Shown: positions 56,801 to 63,209, counted from the stretch's first letter. The stretch is 64,000 nucleotides of DNA from Antedon mediterranea (GCF_964355755.1 NC_092672.1:38188501-38252500), one strand, 5' to 3'. Notes: a model not told the origin generated them from the letters alone. Program-made: numbers and translations.

Positions 56801-59588
56801 GTAGCATTTGGTATATATATTGCTACTGTAGCATTTGGTATATATATATTGCTACTGTAGCATTTGGTATATATATATTGCTACTGTAGCATTTGGTGTA
56901 TATATTGCTACTGTAGCATTTGGTGTATATATTGCTACTGTAGCATTTGGTATATATATTGCTACTGTAGCATTTGGTATATATATTGCTACTGTAGCAT
57001 TTGGTATATATATTGCTACTGTAGCATTTGGTATATATATTGCTACTGTAGCATTTGGTATATATATTGCTACTGTAGCATTTGGTATATATATTGCTAC
57101 TGTAGCATTTGGTATATATATTGCTACTGTAGCATTTGGTATATATATTGCTACTGTAGCATTTGGTATATATATTGCTACTGTAGCATTTGGTATTATA
57201 TTGCTACTGTAGCATTTGGTGTATATATTGCTACTGTAGCATTTGGTATATATATTGCTACTGTAGCATTTGGTATATATATTGCTACTGTAGCATTTGG
57301 TATATATATATTGCTACTGTAGCATTTGGTATATATATATTGCTACTGTAGCATTTGGTGTATATATTGCTACTGTAGCATTTGGTGTATATATTGCTAC
57401 TGTAGCATTTGGTATATATATTGCTACTGTAGCATTTGGTATATATATTGCTACTGTAGCATTTGGTATATATATTGCTACTGTAGCATTTGGTATATAT
57501 ATTGCTACTGTAGCATTTGGTATATATATTGCTACTGTAGCATTTGGTATATATATTGCTACTGTAGCATTTGGTATATATATTGCTACTGTAGCATTTG
57601 GTATATATATTGCTACTGTAGCATTTGGTATATATATTGCTACTGTAGCATTTGGTATTATATTGCTACTGTAGCATTTGGTATATATATATTGCTACTG
57701 TAGCATTTGGTATATATATATTGCTACTGTAGCAATGCCATACCTGGATTGATTTTGCTTTATTTCATTATCTTAGCACTGATTCTTTCTTATCAAAACG
57801 GCAATACTGCGATATATTTTTTTTTCTAGACTGCTTATGTTTGTGTTGATCCCATCAATTAAATTGGATATGTAGCCTAACGATGAACTATAACAGTGAA
57901 TTCCGGATTTTACAATACAAACAATAAACATACATACAATACACATGCTATATTGCTAGCACTGCAATACCTGGATGAATGTTTGCTTTATTTTATTATT
58001 TTAGTGCTGATGCTAGCTTACCAGAACGGCAATAGTGGTTTATGTAGAGCAATAGTAAGGTCTGGAGCCAGTCTAGGAACGTTGAATAAACAAGGCCAGT
58101 CTATATTCAATATGCCTGTAGCTACTAAACAACTTCTTTTCAGAATGCTTGGTAAGTATCATCATTTTAGTCAATGTTTGTGGTACTTTTATATATTTGT
58201 TGTGAGGTAATTTCCCGATTGATCGTAATCAAAATGATTAGATTATTTGTATGGAAAACTATAATATGAAATACTTACTGTACATGCTCTTTTTTGCCGT
58301 ATAGGCCTAAAGGTTTAGTAAAACAACAATTAAGAATAGAAAAATAATAAGCTTTATGTATCATACCACTTTAGCTTAATGGTTGGGTGAAGAGAGATGG
58401 AGTTTTTCTATAGGCCTAAAGGTTAAGTAAAACAACAATTAAGAATAGAAAAAATAATAAGCTTTATGTATCATACCACTTTAGCTTAATGGTTGTGTCA
58501 AGAGAGATGGAGTTTTTCTATAGGCCTAAAGGTTTAGTAAAACAACAATTAAGAATAGAAAAATGGAACATGAATTCTCCAAATAATAAGCTTTTTGTAT
58601 CAAACCACTTTAGCTTAATGGTTGGGTGAAGAGAGATATATTCTTTGTATGGCAAACGATAAAATATTATGAAATACTTATTGTATGCTGCTCTCTTTTC
58701 TTGCCATATAGGCCTAAAGGTTTAGTAAAAACAACAATTAAGAATAGAAAAATTCTCCAAATAATAAGCCTTTTGTGTCATACCACTTTAGCTTAATGGT
58801 TGAGTTAACATTGAGTGGTATGATCATGGAGTAATAATTATTACTCCATGTCATGGTATGATTTAATTCAATTGGCATTTATTCAGCATTATATCTCCAT
58901 TGTTACATACAATATTGCAGGATCTTACAGAGAAAATTGTCTGTAGTCAGTAGCAGATCCAGACATTTTACATAGAGGGGGGTATAGGTATAAAACAGAA
59001 CACAGATAACAATATGAATGCTATTCAGAATTGTGTTGATAAAATTGTATTACATTATGGTTTACTGTATGTCAGGATCCGCCCCTGTATGTCAGGATCC
59101 GCCCCTGTATGTATGTATGTATGTATGTATGTACAAACATAATTGTCAAGATGAATTTATGCTATTGCTTTGTCTTTGGAAATTTAATAGTTAATTGAGC
59201 ATTAATGACTGTATATAATATAAGGACGTGTTTCAGTAATTCAATCTACATTTGGCTATTTTATTTTTTCAGATATGTTGTCAAAAGAACCAACATGGTC
59301 TGAAAGTGAAGTATGTCAAGAATGCTCTATCAAATTTGGAATAAAAACAAGAAAACATCACTGGTAACAACTTATTTGGAATTATCTAAAATCTCTCTGA
59401 AACGCTTTAAAAAATAGTGATAAAATTAACAAAACATGTGTTTGTTTCTTTTCAGTCGTCATTGTGGTCGTGTCTTGTGCTCCAAGTGCTCATCTAAGAT
59501 GGTACCAATCGTTAAGTATGAGTTGACCAAACCTGTACGAGTCTGTAATGTGTGTTTTGATGTCATATCCTTGGGTGGTGTATCTTAG
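38849..59588 (+). CDS. ANKFY1: ANKFY1 / Rabankyrin-5: ankyrin repeat, BTB and FYVE domain protein, complete (24 coding exons)
   Basis: Chaining 24 exons gives 3456 nt with no frame break: 1151 aa plus TAG (human ANKFY1 is 1169 aa). All splice sites are GT/AG. Predicted domains are an N-terminal coiled coil (residues about 5-35), BTB (about 60-155), a BACK-like segment (about 155-240), an ankyrin array (about 240-1060) and a FYVE finger (about 1080-1145). The finger shows CQEC, RKHHCRHCG, CSKC and RVCNVC, which together give all eight zinc-binding cysteines and the basic PI3P-binding motif. The protein ends SLGGVS, as in vertebrates. In vertebrates ANKFY1 is a Rab5 effector that binds PI3P on early endosomes and acts in macropinocytosis and endosomal trafficking. 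The start is the first ATG, in a good context, opening MAE like the vertebrate protein. The FYVE WxxD motif reads WSES here, a departure from the classic FYVE consensus. Confidence 0.97.
38859..39757 (+). other. ANKFY1 intron 1
   Basis: 899 bp with many AGGCCTA words and a 17-bp satellite at its end. Locally less AT-rich around 38990-39150, consistent with proximity to a promoter. Confidence 0.6.
39525..39713 (+). repeat. 17-bp tandem repeat, about 11-12 copies
   Basis: The unit TAGCCTAGGCCCTACTC is nearly invariant; one copy reads TAACCAAGG. It includes the palindrome CCTAGG. Confidence 0.95.
39758..39944 (+). CDS. ANKFY1: ANKFY1 exon 2 (coiled coil)
   Basis: Acceptor CTACAG, donor GTAAAA. 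Encodes a heptad-like charged helix (LKKHLDLLRQEYVKLQQRL) and FISRLLRTVADLF leading into the BTB domain. A 17-bp satellite ends about 45 bp before it. Confidence 0.95.
39945..41503 (+). other. ANKFY1 intron 2
   Basis: 1.56 kb of AT-rich sequence. The only structure seen is a three-copy repeat of about 60 bp at 40500-40650. No element recognised otherwise. Confidence 0.7.
40500..40650 (+). repeat. About 58-bp repeat, 3 copies
   Basis: TTCTCTTCTTTGCATCTGTG and ATTTGGATGTAC recur at about 40506, 40556 and 40603, each followed by an ACAATCAT(C/T)-like word. Confidence 0.85.
41504..41622 (+). CDS. ANKFY1: ANKFY1 exon 3 (BTB, first half)
   Basis: Acceptor TTTTAG, donor GTGAAT. Encodes SDLTIAVDGKEVKAHRFVLG, the conserved D-x-x-x-x-V-x-G-x-x-x-x-AHRFVL BTB motif. 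It has the reading phase required by exon 2. Confidence 0.95.
41915..42530 (+). repeat. 38-bp minisatellite, about 16 copies (intron 3)
   Basis: The unit TGTGAGGCCTTACCACGGGG plus AGTGGACTCCAGAAACAC is highly uniform. Variant sites are TTACC/TTGCC and CACTG/CACCG/CACAG. GC-rich relative to the intron. The unit is 38 bp, so overlapping repetitive frames on the minus strand are artefacts. Confidence 0.97.
42893..42935. mobile_element. Solo end of the TA-flanked MITE (see 60154-60316)
   Basis: GAGTCCGGAAAAATGGAAGA followed by GTTGACTG matches the right terminal repeat of the element at 60154-60316; no left end is present. Confidence 0.5.
43056..43191 (+). CDS. ANKFY1: ANKFY1 exon 4 (BTB, second half)
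   Basis: Acceptor GACAG, donor GTATGA. Encodes LLKWVYTDQVEL and the Leu-rich helices that end the BTB fold (LMSAASTFELDVLRDR). Confidence 0.95.
43475..43598 (+). CDS. ANKFY1: ANKFY1 exon 5 (BACK-like)
   Basis: Acceptor TTGTAG, donor GTGAGT. Encodes VRNCIRFYQTAEQIGASSLK, close to vertebrate ANKFY1, then the NYC...SHW helix after BTB. Confidence 0.96.
43740..44967 (+). repeat. About 26-bp minisatellite, about 45 copies (intron 5)
   Basis: The unit CACCTCCAGTATGCTATAGT plus TGGTCA is very homogeneous. The main variant ATAGGGTGGTCA appears at irregular intervals. The array is bounded at both sides by a flank with CAACCCAAA(A)AGAGACAATT, meaning the expansion occurred inside one ancestral unit. 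It occupies over half of the 2.2 kb intron. Confidence 0.97.
45471..45746 (-). mobile_element. LINE 3' tail inserted just before exon 6
   Basis: On plus it begins with a T run (reverse A tail), then TGTCAAGTGTGGGTTTGTCC and CACTTTTATT. This resembles the tail of the LINE at 19586 (TGTCTTATGTAGGATCGACC, CACTTTTATT). TAATAGTAAA flanks it at 45461-45470 and 45747-45756, a likely 10-bp target duplication. Confidence 0.6.
45783..45932 (+). CDS. ANKFY1: ANKFY1 exon 6
   Basis: Acceptor TTGTAG, donor GTAAAC, phase 0 both ends. Encodes LLYKMFKAKTTYPLHTAI and REDVVFLYLMEFD, start of the ankyrin array. A LINE tail ends 36 bp upstream of the acceptor. Confidence 0.96.
46584..46749 (+). CDS. ANKFY1: ANKFY1 exon 7 (ankyrin)
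   Basis: Acceptor TTATAG, donor GTAAGA. Encodes DDKGDLPLDLALSSKQESIA and DNKGHCLLHKALLRG, two ankyrin consensus stretches. Confidence 0.96.
46750..47026 (+). other. ANKFY1 intron 7
   Basis: 277 bp, AT-rich, with TTATTAATTATAATTAATAA-like inverted words at 46919-46960. Nothing else seen. Confidence 0.7.
47027..47231 (+). CDS. ANKFY1: ANKFY1 exon 8 (ankyrin)
   Basis: Acceptor GATTAG, donor GTAAGT. Encodes ASFLIQNNAKLN, ETALHIVSSYN and ASLLLEKGCQVNLQDKLGK. The final Asn codon is split with exon 9. Confidence 0.95.
47232..48556 (+). other. ANKFY1 intron 8
   Basis: 1.3 kb with no repeat family, RNA or coding signal that I can recognise. Confidence 0.7.
48557..48625 (+). CDS. ANKFY1: ANKFY1 exon 9 (ankyrin, 69 nt)
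   Basis: Acceptor TTGCAG, donor GTAAGT. Encodes SAIHRSISSKNKDVFNLLL, one ankyrin helix pair. Required by phase between exons 8 and 10. Confidence 0.93.
48851..48993 (+). CDS. ANKFY1: ANKFY1 exon 10 (ankyrin)
   Basis: Acceptor GTACAG, donor GTAAAC. Encodes LDLRNVQGETPLWLAFDS and FADKLITRGCSPDAVNPST. This junction is shorter than in the vertebrate protein. The last 22 nt and the donor are tandemly duplicated in the following intron. Confidence 0.95.
48972..49300 (+). repeat. 66-bp tandem repeat that duplicates the exon 10 donor, 5 copies
   Basis: Each unit holds GCTGTTAACCCCAGTACAG then GTAAACTAAAGTACTAAGC and TTCTGTTTCCACTGCCAAAC. Donor-like CAG|GTAAAC boundaries occur after 48993, 49059, 49125, 49191 (CAA|GTAAAC) and 49257, exactly 66 bp apart. 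Confidence 0.95.
49571..49668 (+). CDS. ANKFY1: ANKFY1 exon 11 (ankyrin)
   Basis: Acceptor TTACAG, donor GTATAA. Encodes GNSLLHLAAQAKNETACFLA and THGASSSIANNQ. Confidence 0.95.
49777..49903. mobile_element. Fold-back MITE family 1, copy 9 (intron 11)
   Basis: It opens AAAGCTCTGTCTACACTATC and closes TTTGATAGTGTAGACAGAGG. It lies 55 bp before the exon 12 acceptor. The core is shortened. Confidence 0.85.
49959..50196 (+). CDS. ANKFY1: ANKFY1 exon 12 (ankyrin)
   Basis: Acceptor ATATAG, donor GTAAGT. Encodes GEVPLHIASKQGLANLVALL, KKGANPNTQ, an acidic insert, then QTPLHMAITHQHADVVSVFL. Confidence 0.97.
50709..50961 (+). CDS. ANKFY1: ANKFY1 exon 13 (ankyrin)
   Basis: Acceptor TTTTAG, donor GTAAAT. 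Encodes IIPDFNIYDSNEQTVLGLAL, WTGLHTFAAQLLGGGANIN and SALFLLEHQAKLDIR, all very close to vertebrate ANKFY1. Confidence 0.98.
50990..51215 (+). repeat. Two-copy direct repeat in intron 13
   Basis: GACTACACAGCTATTGAGTC, TAACAGTCATTTTG and CTTGTTAGCTGT occur at 50992-51052 and again at 51139-51210; the second copy has a short insertion (AGCATGCTCAGTATGC). Confidence 0.85.
51253..51421 (+). CDS. ANKFY1: ANKFY1 exon 14 (ankyrin)
   Basis: Acceptor TTTCAG, donor GTACAA. Encodes AGETPLQLAIRRHLPVVVDA and DDGNPPLWMALETGQEDVAS. Confidence 0.97.
51606..51724 (+). CDS. ANKFY1: ANKFY1 exon 15 (ankyrin)
   Basis: Acceptor TTGCAG, donor GTGACA. Encodes VRHGCDTTSWG and QTLLHRAIDENNEAVACFLI, near-identical to the vertebrate protein. 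Confidence 0.97.
51850..52013. mobile_element. Fold-back MITE family 1, copy 10 (intron 15)
   Basis: It opens AAAGCTTTGTCTGCACTATC and closes TTTGATAGTGTAGACAGAGC. Opposite orientation to copy 9. Full-length core with TATGACATCGTCATATCC. Confidence 0.85.
52063..52219 (+). CDS. ANKFY1: ANKFY1 exon 16 (ankyrin)
   Basis: Acceptor TCACAG, donor GTAATA. Encodes CDVNSPRRPGPNGEG, a diverged GPLHQACQWGLEEVVQCL repeat and VDVNAK. A family 1 MITE ends about 50 bp before it. Confidence 0.97.
52383..52520 (+). mobile_element. tRNA-derived SINE fragment (intron 16)
   Basis: TGTAGCTTGAAGGTTAACAG (A-box-like) and TGTTCAATCCTGACCTAGTG (B box GTTCAATCC) are about 35 bp apart, followed by GCCAGGGTTGTAAC. The 3' end fades near an A/T-rich stretch. 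Family differs from the SINE at 1451. Confidence 0.5.
52576..52776 (+). CDS. ANKFY1: ANKFY1 exon 17 (ankyrin)
   Basis: Acceptor AACAG, donor GTCAGA. Encodes DADGQTPLHIAITNQHPIII, SGLTPFAAAMTHKNNKAAQA and REPRAAEQ. Phase 0 both ends. Confidence 0.97.
52895..53071 (+). CDS. ANKFY1: ANKFY1 exon 18 (ankyrin)
   Basis: Acceptor TTTTAG, donor GTGAGT. Encodes VDNKGRNFLHVAVQNSDIES and LHLAVQAGSEIIVRNL, almost unchanged from vertebrates. Confidence 0.98.
53200..53347 (+). CDS. ANKFY1: ANKFY1 exon 19 (ankyrin)
   Basis: Acceptor TTACAG, donor GTAAAC. Encodes LLAGAQVNDLNSQNQTSLHM and DNSINVDALDANGNN. A short AATGTGACAATGATTTC repeat (53119-53175) precedes the acceptor. Confidence 0.97.
53718..53808 (+). 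CDS. ANKFY1: ANKFY1 exon 20 (ankyrin)
   Basis: Acceptor CTATAG, donor GTAAGT. Encodes ALHTAVYHGNLNCIRVLLTE and AEAVNL. Confidence 0.96.
54165..54505 (+). repeat. 69-bp tandem repeat, 5 copies (intron 20)
   Basis: The unit contains GCATTTTAATGGCGTAATAC, CTAAACATCTTAAATATGAG and ACAATTACAAGTGAATCAAT. Being 23 codons long, it makes an open repetitive frame (54299-54592), which I regard as an artefact because it is intronic and copy 2 has a stop (AAATAAGAG). Confidence 0.95.
55035..55510 (+). repeat. About 119-bp tandem repeat, 4 copies (intron 20)
   Basis: Units contain GGACCCATGCCCTTGGGGG, TCCAAATTTGTATTCATGAG, AATGTAACTATGCCAGAGAG and TGCCTTATGCCTCTGTTT. The region upstream (54900-55030) has a more diverged fifth copy. 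Confidence 0.9.
55996..56120 (+). CDS. ANKFY1: ANKFY1 exon 21 (ankyrin)
   Basis: Acceptor TCCAG, donor GTAAAG. Encodes QTPMHILGQYGRESAAAIFD and LFKECMPTYP, close to vertebrate ANKFY1. Confidence 0.97.
56207..56300. mobile_element. TA-flanked MITE, short copy (intron 21)
   Basis: It starts CAGTCAACTTTCCCGATACC and ends GGTATTGGGAAAGTAGGCTG, with TA at both flanks (56205-56206, 56301-56302). It is an internally deleted relative of 60154-60316. Confidence 0.75.
56332..56455 (+). repeat. About 49-bp tandem repeat, 3 copies (intron 21)
   Basis: CTAGACTGCGTATGCTTGTT, TGTGTTAATC and CCTCAACTCAATTGGAT repeat. A diverged fourth copy is at 57825-57868, beyond the 27-bp array. Confidence 0.9.
56590..57735 (+). 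repeat. 27-bp minisatellite, about 42 copies, with 462-bp higher-order period (intron 21)
   Basis: The unit is GCATTTGGTATATATATTGC plus TACTGTA. Variant units (extra TA, GTGTATAT, or a shortened GGTATTATATTG) recur in the same order from 56835 and from 57297, so a block of about 17 units has itself been duplicated. Confidence 0.96.
57725..57868 (+). pseudogene. Decayed duplicate of the exon 22 acceptor and exon start
   Basis: The stretch reads CTGTAGCAATGCCATACCTG, GATTGATTTTGCTTTATTTC, then TCTTAG at 57771-57776. It parallels AGCACTGCAATACCTGGATG, AATGTTTGCTTTATTTTATT and TTTTAG before exon 22. After its AG it encodes ALILSYQNGNTA in the exon 22 phase, against VLMLAYQNGNSG in the real exon, then runs into a T-run and stop. 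Confidence 0.8.
58005..58151 (+). CDS. ANKFY1: ANKFY1 exon 22 (last ankyrin)
   Basis: Acceptor TTTTAG, donor GTAAGT. Encodes VLMLAYQNGNSGLCRAIVRS, GASLGTLNKQGQSIFN and VATKQLLFRML. A decayed copy of its first 30 nt and its acceptor region lies about 230 bp upstream. Confidence 0.97.
58300..58805 (+). repeat. About 107-110-bp tandem repeat, 4 copies (intron 22)
   Basis: Units start TATAGGCCTAAAGGTTTAGT at about 58302, 58409, 58519 and 58707, and include AACAACAATTAAGAATAGAA and CATACCACTTTAGCTTAATG. The third-to-fourth spacing is longer because of an insertion. Confidence 0.92.
58825..58850. repeat. Perfect 26-bp palindrome flanked by 9-bp direct repeats
   Basis: CATGGAGTAATA at 58825 is followed by its exact reverse complement ending CTCCATG at 58850. 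TGGTATGAT flanks at 58816-58824 and 58854-58862. Same end sequence and layout as 1091-1140. Confidence 0.9.
59105..59132 (+). repeat. (GTAT)n microsatellite
   Basis: About six GTAT units directly after two copies of TGTCAGGATCCGCCCCTGTA (59072-59108). Confidence 0.9.
59273..59363 (+). CDS. ANKFY1: ANKFY1 exon 23 (FYVE, first half)
   Basis: Acceptor TTTCAG, donor GTAACA. Encodes DMLSKEPTWSESEVCQECSI, KFGIKTRKHH. First zinc pair CxxC and the start of the RKHHCR basic motif; the Cys codon is split with exon 24. Confidence 0.97.
59456..59588 (+). CDS. ANKFY1: ANKFY1 exon 24 (FYVE, second half, stop)
   Basis: Acceptor TTTCAG. Encodes CRHCGRVLCSKC, VPIVKYELTKPVRVCNVCFD and the terminal SLGGVS, then TAG at 59586-59588. 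It completes the eight-Cys FYVE finger. Confidence 0.98.
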
Positions 59589-59990
59589 GCCTCCTGTCAA
59601 TATTCCACTTGTTAATGTGTGCTTTGATGCCATAAACCTGGGTATCCTAGGGCCTTCTAGGCTTACATTGTTGTAACTTTCCTTTGGTTGTGTATCTAAG
59701 GGCCTTCTAGGCTTACGTTGTCATTTCCCTGGGTAATGTATCCTAGGGTCTTCTGGGCTTACGTTGTTGTCAATTCTCTGGGTGGTGTGACCAAGGCCAA
59801 CTTGGTACTTAATGCTTATAAAGTTCAGAAATGACTGGGAAATGGTGGTGTATCCTAAACCCAGTTTGGTGCATCTTATTAATCTGCATTAAATAAACCT
59901 AGGCTATGGTAGTGTGATTTAGACCCACTGGGTCTTAGGGTTGGTGCTTTATTAGTAACCTTGGCTAAGGTAGTGTATTCTAGATACATT
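59564..59990 (+). repeat. Degenerate repeats of the ANKFY1 terminal codons in the 3' UTR
   Basis: The coding end TTGGGTGGTGTATCTTAGGC has diverged relatives at about 59637 (CTGGGTATCCTAGGGCC), 59684, 59728 (CTGGGTAATGTATCCTAGGG), 59777 (CTGGGTGGTGTGACCAAGG) and 59841 (GGTGGTGTATCCTAAACCC). The first extra copy extends upstream to AATGTGTGCTTTGATGCCAT, matching the codons for the last FYVE cysteines. Confidence 0.8.
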
Positions 59991-60153
59991 CGGGCATACT
60001 AGTTTAACAATTTTTAAAAAATATTATAGAAAGCTCATTTTTTCTATAATAACGTATTCAATATGTACTAATTCAGAAGGTCTAACTTAACTCAACTTCT
60101 CTCTGCTAGATTTAGGGGTAAGAGGTCAGTACATGTTTACCATTTATCTAGTA

Positions 60154-60316
60154 CAGTCAACTCTCCCAATACCGGACACTTTTGGGCTGGCCTAATATGT
60201 CTGGTCTGGTATTTGGAATGTATTTTTAATGATAAAAATGAATTAGGGATCTTTTGAAGTCTGGTTTTGGAAGAGTTTCTGGTTTTCAGAGGGTCCGGTA
60301 TTGGAAGAGTTGACTG
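60154..60316. mobile_element. TA-flanked MITE with 24-bp TIRs (Tc1/mariner/pogo-like)
   Basis: The left end CAGTCAACTCTCCCAATACC and right end GGTATTGGAAGAGTTGACTG pair with one mismatch over 24 bp. TA dinucleotides flank both ends (60152-60153, 60317-60318). TA duplication and CAG termini fit the Tc1/mariner/pogo superfamily. No transposase. Confidence 0.85.
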
Positions 60317-60578
60317 TATATCTAGACTTTTTACACAAAGTTGAAGTAAACTCATTATTATTCATTTTGTAATTCAAATATTGATTATAATCTCTATATC
60401 CAGTATGTATATATTGTATAACGGAAAATTTACCAACAATAGTGGAAAAAAACGTTCCATTAGGTGCTTTCATGTACAGTATAAGTACGATTAGATAACT
60501 TATTGCACCCTCAACCTGTCTGGTAGAACATTATTGATATTAACACAGCATCTTGTTGGCAGAATTAAGAATATTAAT

Positions 60579-60670
60579 AACTTTATATGACAACAAAATG
60601 TGACGATGCCCGATACCGTATATGAAAATGGTGATGCCATCACTACCATATTTGGGCAAATCACACTTTT
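60579..60670. mobile_element. Fold-back MITE family 1, copy 11 (degraded)
   Basis: AACTTTATATGACAACAAAA and CACTACCATATTTGGGCAAA survive. Both terminal repeats are lost, and the right side has become a long T run (60666-60692). Confidence 0.6.
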
Positions 60671-63209
60671 TTTTTTTTTTTTTTTTTTTTTAGTTCAATA
60701 AGACATTGCTTAAGGTCATAGATTGATAAAAAAGGACCAAGACATTTTATTAAAATTGTAAATATCAAAGAAAAGCTAATTTGAGAGAAAGGAGATTTTT
60801 TGTTTTTCTATTAGAACAATACTAAATGGTGGTTTATTGTTTGAACAAACTGACAACAATTCTGTATCATAATAGGTGATTCAATATCATTGTATTTACA
60901 AAACAACAGATTTTTGTTGTATTTTATTTTGTATAATATATTATCTGTTATAAAAATAGTTTAATATTAATACCTTTTTAGCGTATTAACGATTTGTGCA
61001 ATTGGTAATGGATTTTCCCAAAAGTCTTCAACCGTTTTAATGTGGGTTTTCAATGCCTACTTATCTTGTATAATTTGAGGGCAGAATAGCAGTTTTTAGT
61101 GCAAATGCTTTATATACAAAACACATACAGTACTTTTAATACGATAGTCATTATTATTGATTTGATTACAGGCAGCTAAAGTGACCTGCTCACAGTTTTA
61201 TCTGTAAAATATTTTCATATTTGCCAACCTACAGTACAGTTAGTTAATGATACACTTTACATTAATACTAAAAATATAATAGACTTGTAATAACAGTTTC
61301 ATAATGTTTGTGATGATGCAAAACCAATATATATTTTAATTCTTCCAATATTTTTTTTCTTAGCATGCAAGGGGCCCCCTTTTTTTTATTCTTTGATCTG
61401 CCATTGTTTGGTTTTACTATATATTATTATTATTAGTATATTAATATAAATAGTTGTGTATTTTAGATATTTGACCAAATATTAAATTAGTAAAAAAGAG
61501 AAGCTAACATACAAATGAATCCCAGTTCAGTATTTTTCCTATACTTGGAAATCCAATATTTGTTAATACTGTATTATTATTATAAGGTTTGTTAAATATA
61601 GTACATTCATTATTCCAACAGTAATCAATGCATGCCAGTCCCATTGTGTTTATGGTTAATGATGTACTTTAAGGTTAAATGCGTTCTCAAAACTCATTAT
61701 TTTTGCCTAATCTATATATTATAATTGGACATCCACAGTAATTACTCAAAGACAGTTCTTTGAGCCTCAAACCATAATACTTTTTTTAATAGGATAAACT
61801 GAGAAACGTGTCCAAATAAACACTAACAATGTTGATAATTCATTATTTCAATCATTTTTGGCAAGAATTGTTCGTAGGATTTTGTTAAATTCTGTCAAAA
61901 ATAGACTTTTTAGTGTGTTTTATACCATAAAGAAATGTGTATGGTTATACATAATGCATGTCAATAAAAGGACACATTTATACCTGTAAATTATATTACT
62001 GAGAATATAGAATGCATGTTAATGCCTGAATATCATATCATGTGGAAATTATTATTTTATTTTCCCATATATTTATTGAACAATAAAATGAGTTTGATTA
62101 CCAATATCGGGTGTACTTAATTGCTAATATTGTACTTTATTAGAGTATGAAGGGGACATAGGGACATATTGTATCATCAAAGTGTCCCTTTGTTTGTTTC
62201 ACAGGAAAGTATATGCTTAGTAAGAGTGTCTGAAATCAAAGAACCACATACTAATGAAGTAATCAAGTATATATACTTTTTTTTATACATTTTGTTTCTA
62301 GATTAATGTGATGTAACGTAATTACACCTCATGCTTCCTTTGTTGCTTACTTAGTAACTAGAGGTCATCACTAATTAGTTACGTTTTCTGCGGTTGAACT
62401 TGCTGTACAACTTCCTCTGGGATATCCCAATTACAATCAGCTTTGCTGTACATCTCGTTATCTTTTATTCACTAGAAAAGCACAGGAGTTGTTGAAAGTT
62501 TTTCAAAATTGAAAATCACCAGACAAGTTATTTCAAAATCTACAATCAGGAAAATCATCCTCCTCCTGTGTGACCTTTCCCCCACGCGCGCTCTCCCATA
62601 TTACCTCTCCCCACCCTCTCTCCTATGTGACTCCTCCTCTCCTGTGTGACCCTCTCTTCCCCTCCGTTGTGACCAGTTGCACTTTTATTTGTTTTCTGGT
62701 TTGAACCTCTGTTATACAGTATTGTATCTGGGTTTTTTTTGCATAATAAAATCATTTGGCCACTCCTTTATCCTGAACGGCGAGCCAGGGTTGTAAATTA
62801 CGAATACACTTCCTTATCCAAATATCCTTGTGTACTTCACTATCTACTTTCAATTTCTATGAACTATCACTTTCAACTGAGGTTAATTGCTTGTTATATC
62901 TATGATATATCAAATGTTTTGTAGTTCAATTTGTTTTATTTAGTTATTAAAATAGAAAATATTTAACATTTTCATAATGGGTAGGGCCTTTTGGTGTATT
63001 CATTGATTTGTGTTAGGAACTTTGGCATATACCTTCTAATAATATATTTAGTGTTTTAGCGAAAACATTCTTTGTGGCGAATATAGTGTCTTATATGTTG
63101 TATTCTGCACTAATTTATAAAGGAAGACAAAAATCACAAGTACTGTATAAAAAAAAACTAGACAGGTAATTGATGACTGCCATTAGCCAAGAAAGGAAGT
63201 GAGTGTTAA

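Noticed and set aside
56617-57703. Long repetitive frames (YCYCSIWYI-type and IATVAFGIY-type)
   Set aside because: They are three frames of the same 27-bp intronic satellite.
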